A stretch of 64,000 bases of DNA from Siphonodentalium dalli (lineage: Eukaryota; Mollusca; Scaphopoda; Gadilida; Siphonodentaliidae): positions 220,018,151 through 220,082,150 of the forward strand of contig CP136065.1 of assembly GCA_032622095.1 (NCBI GenBank), given 5' to 3'. Positions 60,001 through 63,243 of this stretch are shown here, piece by piece. The first letter of the stretch is position 1. Each line of letters opens with the position of its first letter. The position numbers and the translations under genes are program-made. A model generated the notes under the pieces. That model was not told the DNA's origin. It ran no database searches and was given only the letters and a program-made list of their open reading frames with translations.

Positions 60001-61361
60001 TTGTGGCGATGGTAGAGTTATAAATTGATATTGCTGCTGCTGCATGAACACGAATTGTGTGTGTGCACAAGGTCAATATAAGTATTTATACCAAGTCAGA
60101 TTGGTCTAACAGGCTCCAAGTCAACCGGAGAGTCGATGCATATTATGTACATAAATGTATATTCCACTCTATTTATCGTTTGTATACTATCTCCATTTAT
60201 ATTTCTCAACATCCATTTATGTACATTGGATCAGAGAATAAAGCATATATATATATATAAAATCTGAATTGTCGTGTGAGTGGTGGTATATGAAAGGTCA
60301 TAACCACAATCCACAATGGACTATGGGCTGGAACCGCTGCTAGGACGCTGAAGCGCATAAGTCTTACAACAGCGATACACAAAAGACAATAGAGTTTTTG
60401 GACTTAATCCCCATGCTTCCATGTGCCTTATCTCGTCAGCGAATTACGGTGCTGTCGCCATCGTTTCATTTTGTCAACAGGACTCACGTATATACTGGTT
60501 AATATTATATTCGACACAACAATGCATGGCTAAGCATAAGGCTTTCACAAATGCCGTGCCGCAAGTCAAAACCATGACTTTGCAAAACTACGCCTTTACG
60601 TTGTAGAACCGCATTGCAAGTAAACATAAAGAGTAATATTAAATTTTTCATTCTGCTATGTATTGTATTATAATCGACACAACAATGCATGGCTAAGCAT
60701 AAGGCTTTCACAAATGCCGTGCCGCAAGACAAAACCATGACTTAGCAATTCTACGCCTTTACATTGTAGAACCGAATTGCAAGTAAACATAAGGAGTTAT
60801 ATTACATTTCTTCATTTTGCTATGCACAAACATAAAATAATGTAAAATAGATGACATAGATGTGTACATATCGAACATTTTTCCAACAATATGTATTTTT
60901 TCACTCAAAACTTAATATGAACTTGAAATAATTTTTCAGACAATTTATCTTAATTATACAGTTTTTCATAAGCATTCATTGGTGTAATATGCTTGAGAAC
61001 AAAATGCTAACACAAAAAGCAGTTTTTATGAAGCTGAGCTGTACTAAAAGATCACTTTATTATAAAGTATGCCTATAAGTAAAGAGAGTTAATTGTGTTA
61101 CCAATATAGAGCACTAATGCCCCAGAAGATTCGAAAGAGAAATCATAATGCACGATGCTTATATACGATTGGCCTGCACCTGCGATACATGTACTACCAT
61201 GCTTATCACATATATGTGGAATGGATTGGAATACCTACTTCCCTTCTTGGCGACCACAACGAACTCTTCTGTTTTTCCGCTGAGACCTCCAACGAGACCT
61301 GGACCATAGGACGTAACAAATCCCCCATCAACGCTGTCGACGACACACTGGAATGGGCTAC
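17870..61361 (-). CDS. FLN: Filamin, C-terminal part (14 exons, 5' end outside window)
   Basis: Filamins are homodimeric actin cross-linkers built from an N-terminal actin-binding domain and a rod of Ig-like repeats; the last repeat dimerises. Fourteen minus-strand exons (listed separately) join in a single frame: 2 nt completing a Gly codon, then 786 codons and TAA. Recurrent filamin signatures are seen: GSPF at repeat ends, YGPGL/GGPGLE at repeat starts, IEGPSK in strand C, and a PG.Y..N/I.KY motif before GSPF. By order they match vertebrate FLNA from the end of repeat 16 to repeat 24, including the 18/19, 20/21 and 22/23 region that binds integrin tails in vertebrates and the hinge-2-like linker before repeat 24. 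The actin-binding domain and repeats 1-15 must lie beyond position 64000. Introns are long and full of MITEs. Repeat numbers are inferred by homology; the total repeat number in this species is not visible. Confidence 0.94.
18084..18444 (+). mobile_element. Dispersed element Q, copy 1
   Basis: Begins TTAAAGTGATGTGAAACACT and ends near ACGCACCCGAACAAGTAC. Homologous segments occur at 37071-37885 (interrupted) and 47770-48133 (reverse). Its TTAA end is 27 bp from the acceptor of the last filamin exon. Confidence 0.75.
18788..19045. mobile_element. Family G hAT-like MITE with two hairpins
   Basis: Ends CAAGCCTTGAAATAG... and inverse; exact 8-bp direct repeat TACTCGAG on both sides (18780-18787, 19046-19053), the hAT target length. 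Inside, a 90-bp hairpin (GCAGAATGAGGTCCC arm, loop around CCCCGCATAGCGGG) occurs twice in inverse order. Confidence 0.88.
19054..19919. other. Filamin intron stretch without further feature
   Basis: No exon-like segment or dispersed repeat was recognised between the G and C elements. Confidence 0.45.
19920..20161. mobile_element. Family C MITE carrying one hairpin cassette
   Basis: TTAA plus end CCCTTCGAGTGCCAGGTCCG and inverse end CCTGGCACTAAAAGGG. One cassette (about 19969-20040, with a damaged arm GCAAAAATAAGAG) replaces the middle of the element. The 52185 copy of the same family has no cassette. It ends 47 bp from a filamin donor. Confidence 0.82.
20208..20396 (-). CDS. FLN: Filamin exon: hinge before repeat 24 and start of repeat 24
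   Basis: 189 bp, acceptor TTCTATAG, donor GTACGC. Encodes a Pro/Ala/Lys linker (TGRKPAPIPEQSSMVVETVD, KKPGAAAKK) that corresponds to hinge 2 of vertebrate filamins, then DASKVIAQGQGLKRAF and LNCKDAG, the start of the dimerisation repeat. Whether the hinge keeps a calpain site cannot be seen. Confidence 0.92.
20930..20972. repeat. Remnant of one cassette arm
   Basis: GGGATCGACACTCGCATACA then TAAGAAAATGCACTGGCA matches the loop-plus-right-arm of the cassette; the left arm is absent. Confidence 0.55.
21420..22209. mobile_element. Large MITE filled with CCGAAT repeats
   Basis: Inverted ends GCCCCGGTTCCATATTCCCG (21424) and CGGGGATATGGAACCGGGGC (22186). The interior is a degenerate repetition of CCGAAT, TGCCGAA and TCCCGAA motifs at irregular spacing of 8-20 bp, mostly in one orientation on the left and middle, with inverse GGGAGC/TTCGGG motifs towards 22020-22180. 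Confidence 0.8.
22450..23330 (-). repeat. 54-bp (18-codon) donor-containing array, 16 units
   Basis: Sixteen units, starting (ATGGCGGCATGTGG on plus) at 22472 and then every 54 bp to 22958, 23012, 23065 and on to 23281; the unit at 23012 has lost one G and is 53 bp. The translated unit is GKYGAIPIAGSPHAAIVS, the last two strands of an Ig repeat. Nearly every junction keeps CAG|GTAAAT; one is CAT|GTAAAT and the last is CAG|GTTCGA. Units from 22472 to 22958 are almost identical while those nearest the exon differ, as expected if recent growth happened at the distal end. Confidence 0.96.
23273..23488 (-). CDS. FLN: Filamin exon: repeat 23 with expandable 3' end
   Basis: 216 bp, acceptor ATTTATAG. 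Encodes QKSKFLVKTAGAGSGILAV, IEGPSKVSMSCKEMDDGYEF and PGKYLITIKYGAIPIAGSPH, ending AIVSG. The first donor is TCAG|GTAAAT (GT at 23271-23272) and splices in frame to the exon at 20396. Fifteen further 54-bp copies of the exon end follow; the reading frame remains open through all of them, so the exon could be longer in some transcripts. Confidence 0.9.
23677..24110. repeat. Dispersed repeat P, copy 2
   Basis: Homologous to 16700-17120 in the same orientation, with about 60 bp of extra sequence around 23905-23965. Confidence 0.72.
24211..24472 (+). mobile_element. Family D MITE abutting Family A
   Basis: Left end degraded (TTTTTTATTCTAAATACTCA); the right end ATCCATTAGGAATATACAGG runs into TTAA, which is also the left target of the Family A copy at 24469. 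Confidence 0.75.
24469..24868 (+). mobile_element. Family A MITE
   Basis: 400 bp, TTAA at both ends; left TTAA is the terminal TTAA of a Family D element. Confidence 0.93.
25031..25281 (+). mobile_element. Family D MITE abutting Family A
   Basis: Starts CCCTTTCTATACTAAATACT and ends ATCGATTTAATAAAGCAGGG TTAA, immediately followed by the next Family A element. Confidence 0.82.
25278..25677 (+). mobile_element. Family A MITE beside filamin donor
   Basis: 400 bp, TTAA ends. Its right end is 29 bp from the last base of the filamin exon 25707-25995, so in the pre-mRNA the hairpins start next to the donor. Confidence 0.93.
25707..25995 (-). CDS. FLN: Filamin exon: repeat 22 and start of repeat 23
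   Basis: 289 bp, the longest coding exon; acceptor CTATTCAG, donor GTAGGT. Encodes PLTFTVNFNGVTGDISC, RYIPKENGVHYLDVKFNDAH, PDSPIAILVG and GDGVEKGRCG. It corresponds to a whole vertebrate repeat 22. A Family A MITE lies only 29 bp beyond the donor. In mammals FLNA pre-mRNA carries an ADAR-edited Gln codon in this part of the protein; I cannot identify an equivalent site here. Confidence 0.93.
26900..28094 (-). repeat. 101-bp donor-containing tandem array, 7 units, split by a MITE
   Basis: Units of 101 bp begin about 27488, 27589, 27690, 27791, 27892 and 27993, plus one at 26900-27002 cut off by a 474-bp insertion. On the minus strand each unit runs from CCAGGCTCTCC through the RGLV codons to GTGAGTATATAC and back into CAGGC. 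Units differ by one to three substitutions only. Because 101 is not a multiple of three, readthrough of one unit would shift frame. Confidence 0.95.
27013..27486. mobile_element. Long-TIR element inside the 101-bp array
   Basis: About 60-bp inverted ends (GATGGGGTCATTGTCACAAG and inverse, continuing into CACATTCGTAGCCA). The same 10 bp, CACAACTAAG, stands on both sides (27003-27012, 27487-27496). Long inverted repeats and a 9-11 bp target suggest a Mutator-like MITE. It repeats AAGCTGGCTAC motifs internally. Confidence 0.85.
27995..28125 (-). CDS. FLN: Filamin exon: end of repeat 21 / start of repeat 22
   Basis: 131 bp, acceptor TTTCCACAG, donor GTGAGT (GT at 27993-27994). Encodes NYGIHLKFDDEHTPGSPFV and VTVHGIKDRGLV. 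This is the one exon ending in phase 0, and the next exon (25995) starts at a codon boundary with IEKPLTFTVNFNG, matching the vertebrate join. Its terminal 86 bp or so with the donor is repeated six more times in the intron. Confidence 0.92.
28895..29050. mobile_element. Foldback element
   Basis: Inverted arms TTTATAGCGGAATTTA and TAAATTCCGCTATAAA with a GC-rich inner arm CTAATTTACTGAACGAG-type and centre CCTCGCCAAAGGCTCGACC. Possibly a non-autonomous transposon; a second copy was not seen. Confidence 0.55.
29204..29330. repeat. 67-bp tandem duplication
   Basis: Two copies of AATATTTCGCGCTTAAAGCA ... AGATAGCTTTCAAGG, starting at 29204 and 29271. Confidence 0.85.
29516..30026 (+). mobile_element. 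Family H element, copy 1
   Basis: About 510 bp ending in a long hairpin (29884-30013) whose arms are TGTGGACT-TTTTATGGAGATG, TAACGGTGAGGTAAG, ATAACTTGT and loop AAAACCCTTCGGGTTTT. Copy 2 at 36144-36657 is the reverse complement over its full length. A single terminal hairpin and no clear inverted ends are unlike a usual MITE; class open. Confidence 0.8.
30174..30311 (-). CDS. FLN: Filamin exon: repeat 21 core
   Basis: 138 bp, acceptor ACTTACAG, donor GTGAGT. Encodes SFNIHTREAGPGNMTISVEG, then SKAVIKLEQRPNGFVG and YVCEKPG. The FxIxTREAG motif is the repeat 21 strand that binds integrin beta tails in vertebrates. A SINE is inserted 55 bp upstream of the acceptor (30367-30641). Confidence 0.93.
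30367..30641 (+). mobile_element. tRNA-derived SINE
   Basis: Pol III A box TGGCTCAGTCGG at 30378-30389 and B box GGTTCAAATCC at 30423-30433, followed by an unrelated body and the tail AAACCCCAATCAATC common in invertebrate SINEs. Near-identical 11-bp target duplications ATGTAAATCAT / ATGTAAATTAT at 30356-30366 and 30642-30652. It lies in a filamin intron in antisense orientation. Confidence 0.87.
30704..30840. mobile_element. Family K fragment
   Basis: GCCCACTTAATGTTCGAATC and TATTATCAACTTATC match the left half of the Family K element at 54834-55245; the right half is absent. Confidence 0.6.
31310..31395. mobile_element. Family G fragment
   Basis: GGGATAGCGTCACTAAATTC, ACCCTCTGGTGACATCATTC and TGAAATGACAGGC match the right arm of the hAT-like family. 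Confidence 0.6.
31832..32611 (-). repeat. Intron minisatellite starting at a filamin splice donor (40-46 bp units)
   Basis: About 18 diverged units. On the plus strand a unit reads AACAACAATATACACCGTTA then CTAGTCACCCAACAGATCC; those near 32450-32590 are 40 bp (AACACTACATCGTTGCTAGT start) and nearly identical. The outermost unit is the exon donor itself: GTTACTCAC there replaces GTTACTAGTCAC. In the repeats the GTGAGT consensus has become GTGACT, so they are poor donors. No exon sequence is included. Confidence 0.88.
32616..32717 (-). CDS. FLN: Filamin exon: end of repeat 20 / start of repeat 21
   Basis: 102 bp, the smallest coding exon here; acceptor ATTCCAG, donor GTGAGT (GT at 32614-32615). 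It encodes SPFTYTVGQLSMGGSHKVQV and GGPGLEKGEVGEK, a near match to the vertebrate repeat 20/21 junction. A tandem array starts at once after the donor. Confidence 0.92.
32850..33420. other. Filamin intron, nothing recognised
   Basis: A 100-codon plus-strand frame (32841-33143) shows no family resemblance and has no supporting context. Confidence 0.4.
33423..33564. repeat. 71-bp tandem duplication
   Basis: GCATGTTCTTTCAATTTAAA ... GGTCACCCAGTAA, copies starting at 33423 and 33494, one substitution apart. Confidence 0.9.
34445..35147. repeat. 351-bp tandem duplication of element J
   Basis: Two copies, nearly identical, from AGAATAAGAGAAGTAATGTA to CCCCGTAATATTTA. A single reverse copy with wider flanks occurs at about 50400-50940, and all contain AAATCCAAGATGGC and TCAGCATACGTGC. 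Flanking GGTCGGCCACTTCTAGTA (34250) and GGTCGGCCACGTCTAGTA (35171) may be element borders. Confidence 0.88.
35193..35600. mobile_element. Family G hAT-like MITE, long variant
   Basis: 8-bp direct repeat AGTACGGA at 35185-35192 and 35601-35608. Ends GCCTGCAAATAGCG and inverse CGCTATTTGCAGGC. Two damaged Family G hairpin regions are separated by about 150 bp of other sequence. Confidence 0.83.
36144..36657 (-). mobile_element. Family H element, copy 2 (inverted)
   Basis: Reverse complement of 29516-30026 with about 95 % identity. Here the terminal hairpin is intact (36160-36297) with loop AAAACCCGAAGGGTTTT. Confidence 0.82.
36724..36829 (-). repeat. 53-bp tandem duplication across a filamin splice donor
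   Basis: Two adjacent 53-bp copies, identical over the exon part: 36777-36829 lies in the exon, 36724-36776 in the intron. The copies encode the KHKGLHVSG end and carry donors GTAAAC (first) and GTTAGA (second). It is the smallest of the donor-spanning arrays and looks like a founder state. Confidence 0.93.
36777..36941 (-). CDS. FLN: Filamin exon: repeat 20, with duplicated 3' end
   Basis: 165 bp, acceptor ATTCCAG. It encodes TNPFDMEASITDPNGTTEL and then FTPTETGLHIISVKHKGLHV, ending TCAG|GTAAAC (GT at 36775-36776). The last 49 bp of the exon plus donor are repeated once directly downstream (36724-36776). Only the first donor gives a correct frame; the second (GTTAGA) would add 53 nt and shift it. 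Confidence 0.91.
36982..37070 (-). mobile_element. Family D end, cut by element Q
   Basis: AACCCTTTCTTTACTAAATG to TTGATTTGGAGGGATATT is the right end of Family D in reverse; it stops where element Q (AAAGTGATGTGAAACACTC) begins. Confidence 0.7.
37071..37885 (+). mobile_element. Element Q, copy 2, split by Family B
   Basis: Homologous to 18084-18444; the two halves are separated by the Family B element 37182-37637. Confidence 0.75.
37182..37637 (+). mobile_element. Family B MITE nested in element Q
   Basis: Ends GTGACCCGCCATATC and GATATGGCGGGGTCAC (one extra G), 4-bp target ATAT on both sides, both cassettes present (loop variant CCATATGTCGCC in the first). Confidence 0.9.
37971..39022. 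mobile_element. Family K MITE (TTAA) with internal insertion
   Basis: TTAA-AGGCCCACTTAATTTTCG left and GGGGGCCT-TTAA right. Central hairpin with arms GAGTTATTCC at 38220-38260. From about 38450 there is foreign sequence with repeated CATATTGGACTC motifs and a second long hairpin (38800-38950, arms TTGTGTACAGTATG and CATACTGTACACAA). Confidence 0.65.
39880..40008 (-). CDS. FLN: Filamin exon: end of repeat 19 / start of repeat 20
   Basis: 129 bp, acceptor CATTTCAG, donor GTATGT. It encodes SPFLMSASGNPSGRVRETIS followed by TKCELILHVSG, which corresponds to the arginine-rich stretch that opens vertebrate repeat 20 (GRVKESITRRRR). The basic run is weaker here. Confidence 0.92.
40161..40423. mobile_element. 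Family E double-hairpin MITE (TTAA)
   Basis: TTAACCCGTTGATGACTGG left, CCAGTAATGAAAGGGTTAA right. Two diverged cassettes (about 40207-40275 and 40306-40374): loops AAGTCTACCATAGGGCGCC and GAGGCTCCCTATGTGAGACT. The unique flanks differ from families A, B and C. Confidence 0.8.
40424..41398. other. Filamin intron, nothing recognised
   Basis: No exon, repeat family or long frame was found between the Family E element and the donor array. Confidence 0.45.
41399..42680 (-). repeat. 21-unit donor-containing minisatellite (about 62 bp)
   Basis: Twenty-one units, 62 bp or a shortened 57-bp form lacking ATGGT. In the minus orientation each unit has AACGTCCGATA, the codons for DEHITG, the junction ACTG|GTATGTTAACC and about 25 bp of intron. 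The unit nearest 42680 is the real exon end. Units fall into variants (GTCAGAATATTGG, GTCAGCGTATCGG, short GTAAGCATATC) whose three-unit order recurs at units 1-3, 7-9 and 16-18 counted from 41399, so the array also grew by duplication of blocks. All but one or two units keep the GTATGT donor. Confidence 0.95.
42645..42800 (-). CDS. FLN: Filamin exon: repeat 19 core, donor-end tandemly repeated
   Basis: 156 bp, acceptor TTTCACAG. It encodes YGGLSVALEGPHRSDIFC and SPHEPGIYILNVRYADEHITG. The first donor is CACTG|GTATGT (GT at 42643-42644). The final 31 bp of this exon, the donor and the first part of the intron are repeated 20 more times downstream (41399-42680). Use of the first donor keeps the frame with the exon at 40008. 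Confidence 0.92.
43301..43451. mobile_element. Family G hAT-like MITE, single hairpin
   Basis: Ends CAAGCCTTGAAATAG and CTATTTCAAGGCTTG; 8-bp target TAATCGAG / TAATTGAG. One complete hairpin only, against two in the 18788 copy. Confidence 0.87.
43503..43711 (+). mobile_element. Family D MITE abutting Family A
   Basis: GCTTTCGATACTAAAGAGTC to ATCCATGTAGTACAGAAAGG, then the TTAA shared with the Family A element. Confidence 0.78.
43708..44108 (+). mobile_element. Family A MITE downstream of filamin exon 44173
   Basis: 401 bp, TTAA ends, both cassettes intact. It closes the open frame that runs past the exon donor. Confidence 0.93.
44173..44376 (-). CDS. FLN: Filamin exon: end of repeat 18 / start of repeat 19
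   Basis: 204 bp. Acceptor CTTTCAG; begins IAPFQPKEKGTYTVNV, then NSPFKINVGDKEIGHGSKV and KITIDTSCAG. The donor GTAAGG at 44171-44172 gives a perfect join (AG|YGGLSVALEGP) with the exon at 42800. The frame stays open for about 20 more codons past this donor and those residues resemble the next filamin strand; see findings. A Family A MITE ends 65 bp downstream of the donor. Confidence 0.9.
44502..44530. repeat. (GAA)n microsatellite
   Basis: GAAGAAGAAGAAGAAGAAGG run in an intron. Confidence 0.85.
44880..45425. repeat. Imperfect (CAT)n trinucleotide tract, about 550 bp
   Basis: CATCAT interspersed with CGT, CGC, AAT and CAC triplets. The long frames over it (poly-His, poly-Asp, poly-Met/Ile) are only by-products of the repeat. 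Confidence 0.93.
45654..45812 (-). CDS. FLN: Filamin exon: repeat 18, first part
   Basis: 159 bp between TTCGCAG and GTGAGT. The peptide GEGRKRSHISLGNSSEYSL and the later HCLLKKMPSGQLG align with vertebrate repeat 18, whose beginning is atypical (no YGPGL). Repeat 18 in vertebrates pairs with repeat 19 and masks its CD face; the sequence alone does not show whether that holds here. Confidence 0.92.
45949..46387 (+). mobile_element. Chimeric MITE: Family B left, Family A right
   Basis: Left end, first cassette and middle (CAGAGCCCCAGAC-type inverted repeat) are Family B. After the second cassette the sequence is GGCAAAGGGCCGTTCTGTTG GGTAAAGGGTTAA, which is the inverted left end of Family A, not the expected Family B end. 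Confidence 0.9.
46545..46750. mobile_element. Family I foldback MITE (TA target)
   Basis: Ends TACAGTAATGCCCTAAATAA and inverse; very close to the 14934-15149 copy, centre AGCTCTCATTGATGAATG. Confidence 0.9.
47145..47318 (-). CDS. FLN: Filamin exon: repeat 17 core
   Basis: 174 bp, acceptor TTTTCAG, phase 2 in / phase 1 out. It encodes DLGVSIEGPSKADLT in strand C and ends with SPFTAKVSG, the typical last strand of a filamin repeat. The donor is GTTTGT, a weaker form than GTRAGT. All filamin exons here except the one ending at 27995 leave one nucleotide of a Gly or equivalent codon, so most are symmetrical and mutually skippable without frameshift. Confidence 0.93.
47651..48293 (+). mobile_element. 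Family D MITE split by element Q
   Basis: Left TCCTTTCTATACTAAATATT, right ATTCCATTTAGTATGG...AGAAAGGG. The reverse copy of element Q occupies about 47770-48133. Confidence 0.8.
48467..48866 (-). mobile_element. Family A MITE, reverse
   Basis: 400 bp, TTAA ends, both cassettes intact. Not next to a Family D end. Confidence 0.93.
48867..50395. other. Filamin intron, nothing recognised
   Basis: Only a short (AT)n run at about 48931-48947; no exon or known repeat. Confidence 0.45.
50395..50945 (-). repeat. Element J, reverse single copy
   Basis: Reverse complement of 34340-34790 with wider divergence (extra CATGTAAACAGG around 50640). Ends near GCACGTATGCTGATTTTT and GGCATACGTGCCCGG. Confidence 0.8.
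51352..51702. mobile_element. Family L foldback MITE (TTAA)
   Basis: TTAA-AGGGGTACTGTACACTAAAT left and GTGTACAGTACCCCT-TTAA right; the whole 351 bp is an inverted repeat around ATAAATGGCTGGAGTCAT. Confidence 0.88.
51717..51955. mobile_element. Family M inverted-repeat element
   Basis: Arms GTCTGGTCGATAAA and TTTATCGATCAGAC, and AATTTGGACTAAGTTGGT with its inverse; single copy. Confidence 0.7.
52185..52396. mobile_element. Family C MITE without cassette
   Basis: TTAA, CCCTTTCAGTGCCAAGTCCG left, CGGACTTGGTACTGAAAGGG right; the interior is a simple palindrome centred on GAGCTCTGAGAGCTC. Confidence 0.88.
52424..52485. repeat. 20-bp tandem repeat, three units
   Basis: GCGAGATTAGGTGAATTCAC three times. 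Confidence 0.93.
53292..53768. mobile_element. Family F MITE
   Basis: 477 bp, TTAA at both ends. Nearly identical to 10292-10768, differing by a few substitutions. A Family D element begins right after it. Confidence 0.92.
53769..54414 (+). mobile_element. Family D MITE split by Family A
   Basis: Left TTTCGATACTAAATCATTAC, right CTCCATTTAGTATAAAAATGG..., TTAA end; the Family A copy 53879-54278 sits inside its centre. Confidence 0.82.
53879..54278 (+). mobile_element. Family A MITE nested in Family D
   Basis: 400 bp with TTAA ends; one base change (ATGCATCC) in the first cassette, shared with the 56563 copy. Confidence 0.93.
54834..55245. mobile_element. Family K MITE (TTAA)
   Basis: TTAA-AGGCCCACTTAATTTTCG left, AATTAAGTGGGCCT-TTAA right, inverted repeat throughout, central hairpin ATAACTCTATATATTAAAGA. 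Confidence 0.87.
55575..56025. mobile_element. Large inverted-repeat element
   Basis: Arms of about 200 bp: AATATTTACCTATAAGTAGG, GAATCAAACAGCCAATGTCA, TTTTACAGTGTAAAATGCTG-type, with inverse counterparts ending at 56020. Outer ends AGGCCT on both sides. Confidence 0.78.
56563..56962 (+). mobile_element. Family A MITE
   Basis: 400 bp, TTAA ends; shares the ATGCATCC change with the 53879 copy, pointing to a common source copy. Confidence 0.93.
56963..58890. other. Filamin intron with short simple repeats
   Basis: (TA)n at 57090-57101, (TG)n near 57138-57154 and (AGATAC)n near 57478-57500. No exon seen. Confidence 0.5.
58890..59990. repeat. Imperfect (GAT)n tract, about 1.1 kb
   Basis: GATGATGAT with GGT, GAC, GTT and AAT variants; two larger blocks (around 59300-59700 and 59720-59960) repeat motifs such as AAATATGGTCA-TATTGATG, indicating segmental duplication of the tract. 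Frames rich in Asp or Met over it are not genes. Confidence 0.92.
60512..60838. repeat. 163-bp tandem duplication
   Basis: Copies start at 60512 and 60675 with CGACACAACAATGCATGGCT; about 93 % identical. Confidence 0.9.
61239..61361 (-). CDS. FLN: Filamin exon: end of repeat 16 / start of repeat 17
   Basis: Starts after a CTCCACAG acceptor (AG at 61362-61363) with 2 nt finishing Gly, then SPFQCVV ends one repeat and YGPGLVGGLSGKTEEFVV starts the next. It ends GGA A before GTAGGT (donor at 61237-61238). The codon completed across the junction with the exon at 47318 is AGC (Ser), giving KKGSDLGVSIEGP, which aligns with vertebrate repeat 17. A second GT four bases downstream would break the frame. 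The following intron is 13.9 kb. Confidence 0.88.
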
Positions 61362-61619
61362 CTGTGGAGAGAGATAATGTCCAACTTTAACCTTTATGAC
61401 ATACAGTGTTATTGCTGTTCCATATTTACAAATCCGTATGGAACGTACGTTCCATACGCATCTCGTTGACGTAAAATGACGTACATGACGTTTGTCTCAA
61501 CCATGAAACTGGATCTATTTAAATAAAAGAATCATCACACATAACAAACACGCCCTGTATGCGCCTAAATAAACCTTCTAATCCTGTATTTTTAATGCAC
61601 GGATTCTAGGACGCGACTC

Positions 61620-61795
61620 GTGTAATAAACACAGAACGACATGATGTGTAAATGGGTTTGTCGATACGACACTCGTACTGTCGCGGAAGGATAGAACTCG
61701 AGGCGCAAGCGCCTTTCGTTCTATCCTTCCGCCACAGCACTCGTGCCGTATCGACAAACCCATTTACACATCATGTCGTTCTGTGTATTTTCTAT
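61620..61795. mobile_element. Foldback element
   Basis: Arms ACACAGAACGACATGATGTG and inverse, GGGTTTGTCGATACG, and GAAGGATAGAAC around a GCGCAAGCGC centre. Located 260 bp upstream of a filamin acceptor. Confidence 0.75.
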
Positions 61796-62299
61796 AATAT
61801 TATTGATTGTTGTTTCCTTAAAGGTGGATTATCTCTTCTGAAACATGGTCTCTATAGTTTCTGGGTATGAAATAATAGTTATGAAGCGAGACCCATTTAT
61901 TTGGAGTTTTTTCGTATAAAATAACTCTGTGCCGTTCAATAATGGTCCCTGATATTCACAACCGTCTTTTATGTTTGAGTTTTTCAGATATTTTAATCAT
62001 TGAAAGTAAGAATATTTTACACTATATGTATAATCTACTCGATTCGCACTTAATATTACAATAAATAAAATCAATTGGAGACAACTTGCGGCTCGCATTC
62101 GTTCGGAGCACCACGCTGGAGGCCTCTGTCTACAAGTTCGATATATAGAACAAATAAGTGTCCCATTAATTGGTACTATATGTAGAACATTATAATACAA
62201 TAATATCGAAATAAAATCAATATTAATTGATAGAATCGTTTCCGAGAAGGAATTTTCCAACCCATACGTAGTAATTCGTACCCAGGAATTTATCTCAAA

Positions 62300-62935
62300 T
62301 TTGTTATTTAAAGAAATAAGTTCATATAATAAGTTCAATACTGACATACGGTCGTTTCTTGAACTTATTATATGAACATTCCCACCAAAGAAATTGATCC
62401 TTCTTCACTTGTGCTATTGTGCTCATTTCATCTGTTTGTCGTATGCTCTAACACCTGAACACCCCTCTGATCAATAATACACCATTTCAATATATCCTCT
62501 GTAACAGATGGAGAATCTATTTGTGACCCGCCATATCAAATCCAGTCGTAAGTCGGGATTTTTTTACCCTGTGCCAATGCATTCTCTTATATATGCGAGT
62601 CGACCATAGGTCGCCTCGCATATATAAGAGAATGCATTGGCCAAACAATTTTTTACAATTTTAATAATTATTTCTTGTATTCTTTAAAATTTTTTTAATT
62701 TCACCCATACAGAGCCCCAGACAAACATGAGCAGACGACACTCTTCTATATGCTTCTATATATGTGTGGGGCTCCCTGCAGGGTAATGGATGTTTTTTAT
62801 TTTATGTCCTAAAAATTGTAAGAAACATTTATTTAAAAAAAATGATAAAATTGTTAGGCCAATGCATTCTCTTATATATGCTCCCGACTTACGACTGGAT
62901 TTGATATGGCGGGTCACATTTAGTAAAGAAATTGC
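62300..62935 (+). mobile_element. Family D MITE split by Family B
   Basis: TAATAAGTTCAATACTGACA ... GGAGAATCTATTT, then Family B, then ATTTAGTAAAGAAATTG, the remaining Family D right end. The left end is degraded. Confidence 0.78.
62523..62917 (-). mobile_element. Family B MITE with deleted second cassette
   Basis: 4-bp target ATTT on both sides. The second cassette stops after CTCTTATATATGC and continues with CTCCCGACTTACGACTGGAT, so loop and right arm are gone. Confidence 0.88.
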
Positions 62936-63136
62936 GCTTACTTATAACAACAAGTAGTGGCAGATAGGTATAGCTATATCACCCTTCGGCACTTATTCTT
63001 CTAAAAGAGAAGGATCTGTCTGTTGATTCGGATGTTCGCGATTTTTCTCCCAAACCCCGATTTCAACCAAATTTGGTGTGGTGACTCTCGATAGCGCGGT
63101 GGTTGATATAACGGCGTTCGTTTTTCAAAATTTACT

Positions 63137-63243
63137 GAGAGCTTTCCGATGAATGGCAACAAGCCATATTTCCGACTAAATCCTGAAAAATTACCCATAA
63201 TTAGGCTGTGGTAAGGAGTCGATTATTTAGGGCATTACTGTAT
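63137..63243. mobile_element. Half of a Family I element
   Basis: From GAGAGCTTTCCGATGAATGG to GGGCATTACTGTA, one arm of the Family I palindrome; the other arm is missing. Confidence 0.75.

Noticed and set aside
61233-61236. Alternative donor GTATTC four bases downstream of the exon 61239 end
   Set aside because: It would shift the frame into the exon at 47318; GTAGGT gives the filamin-like join.
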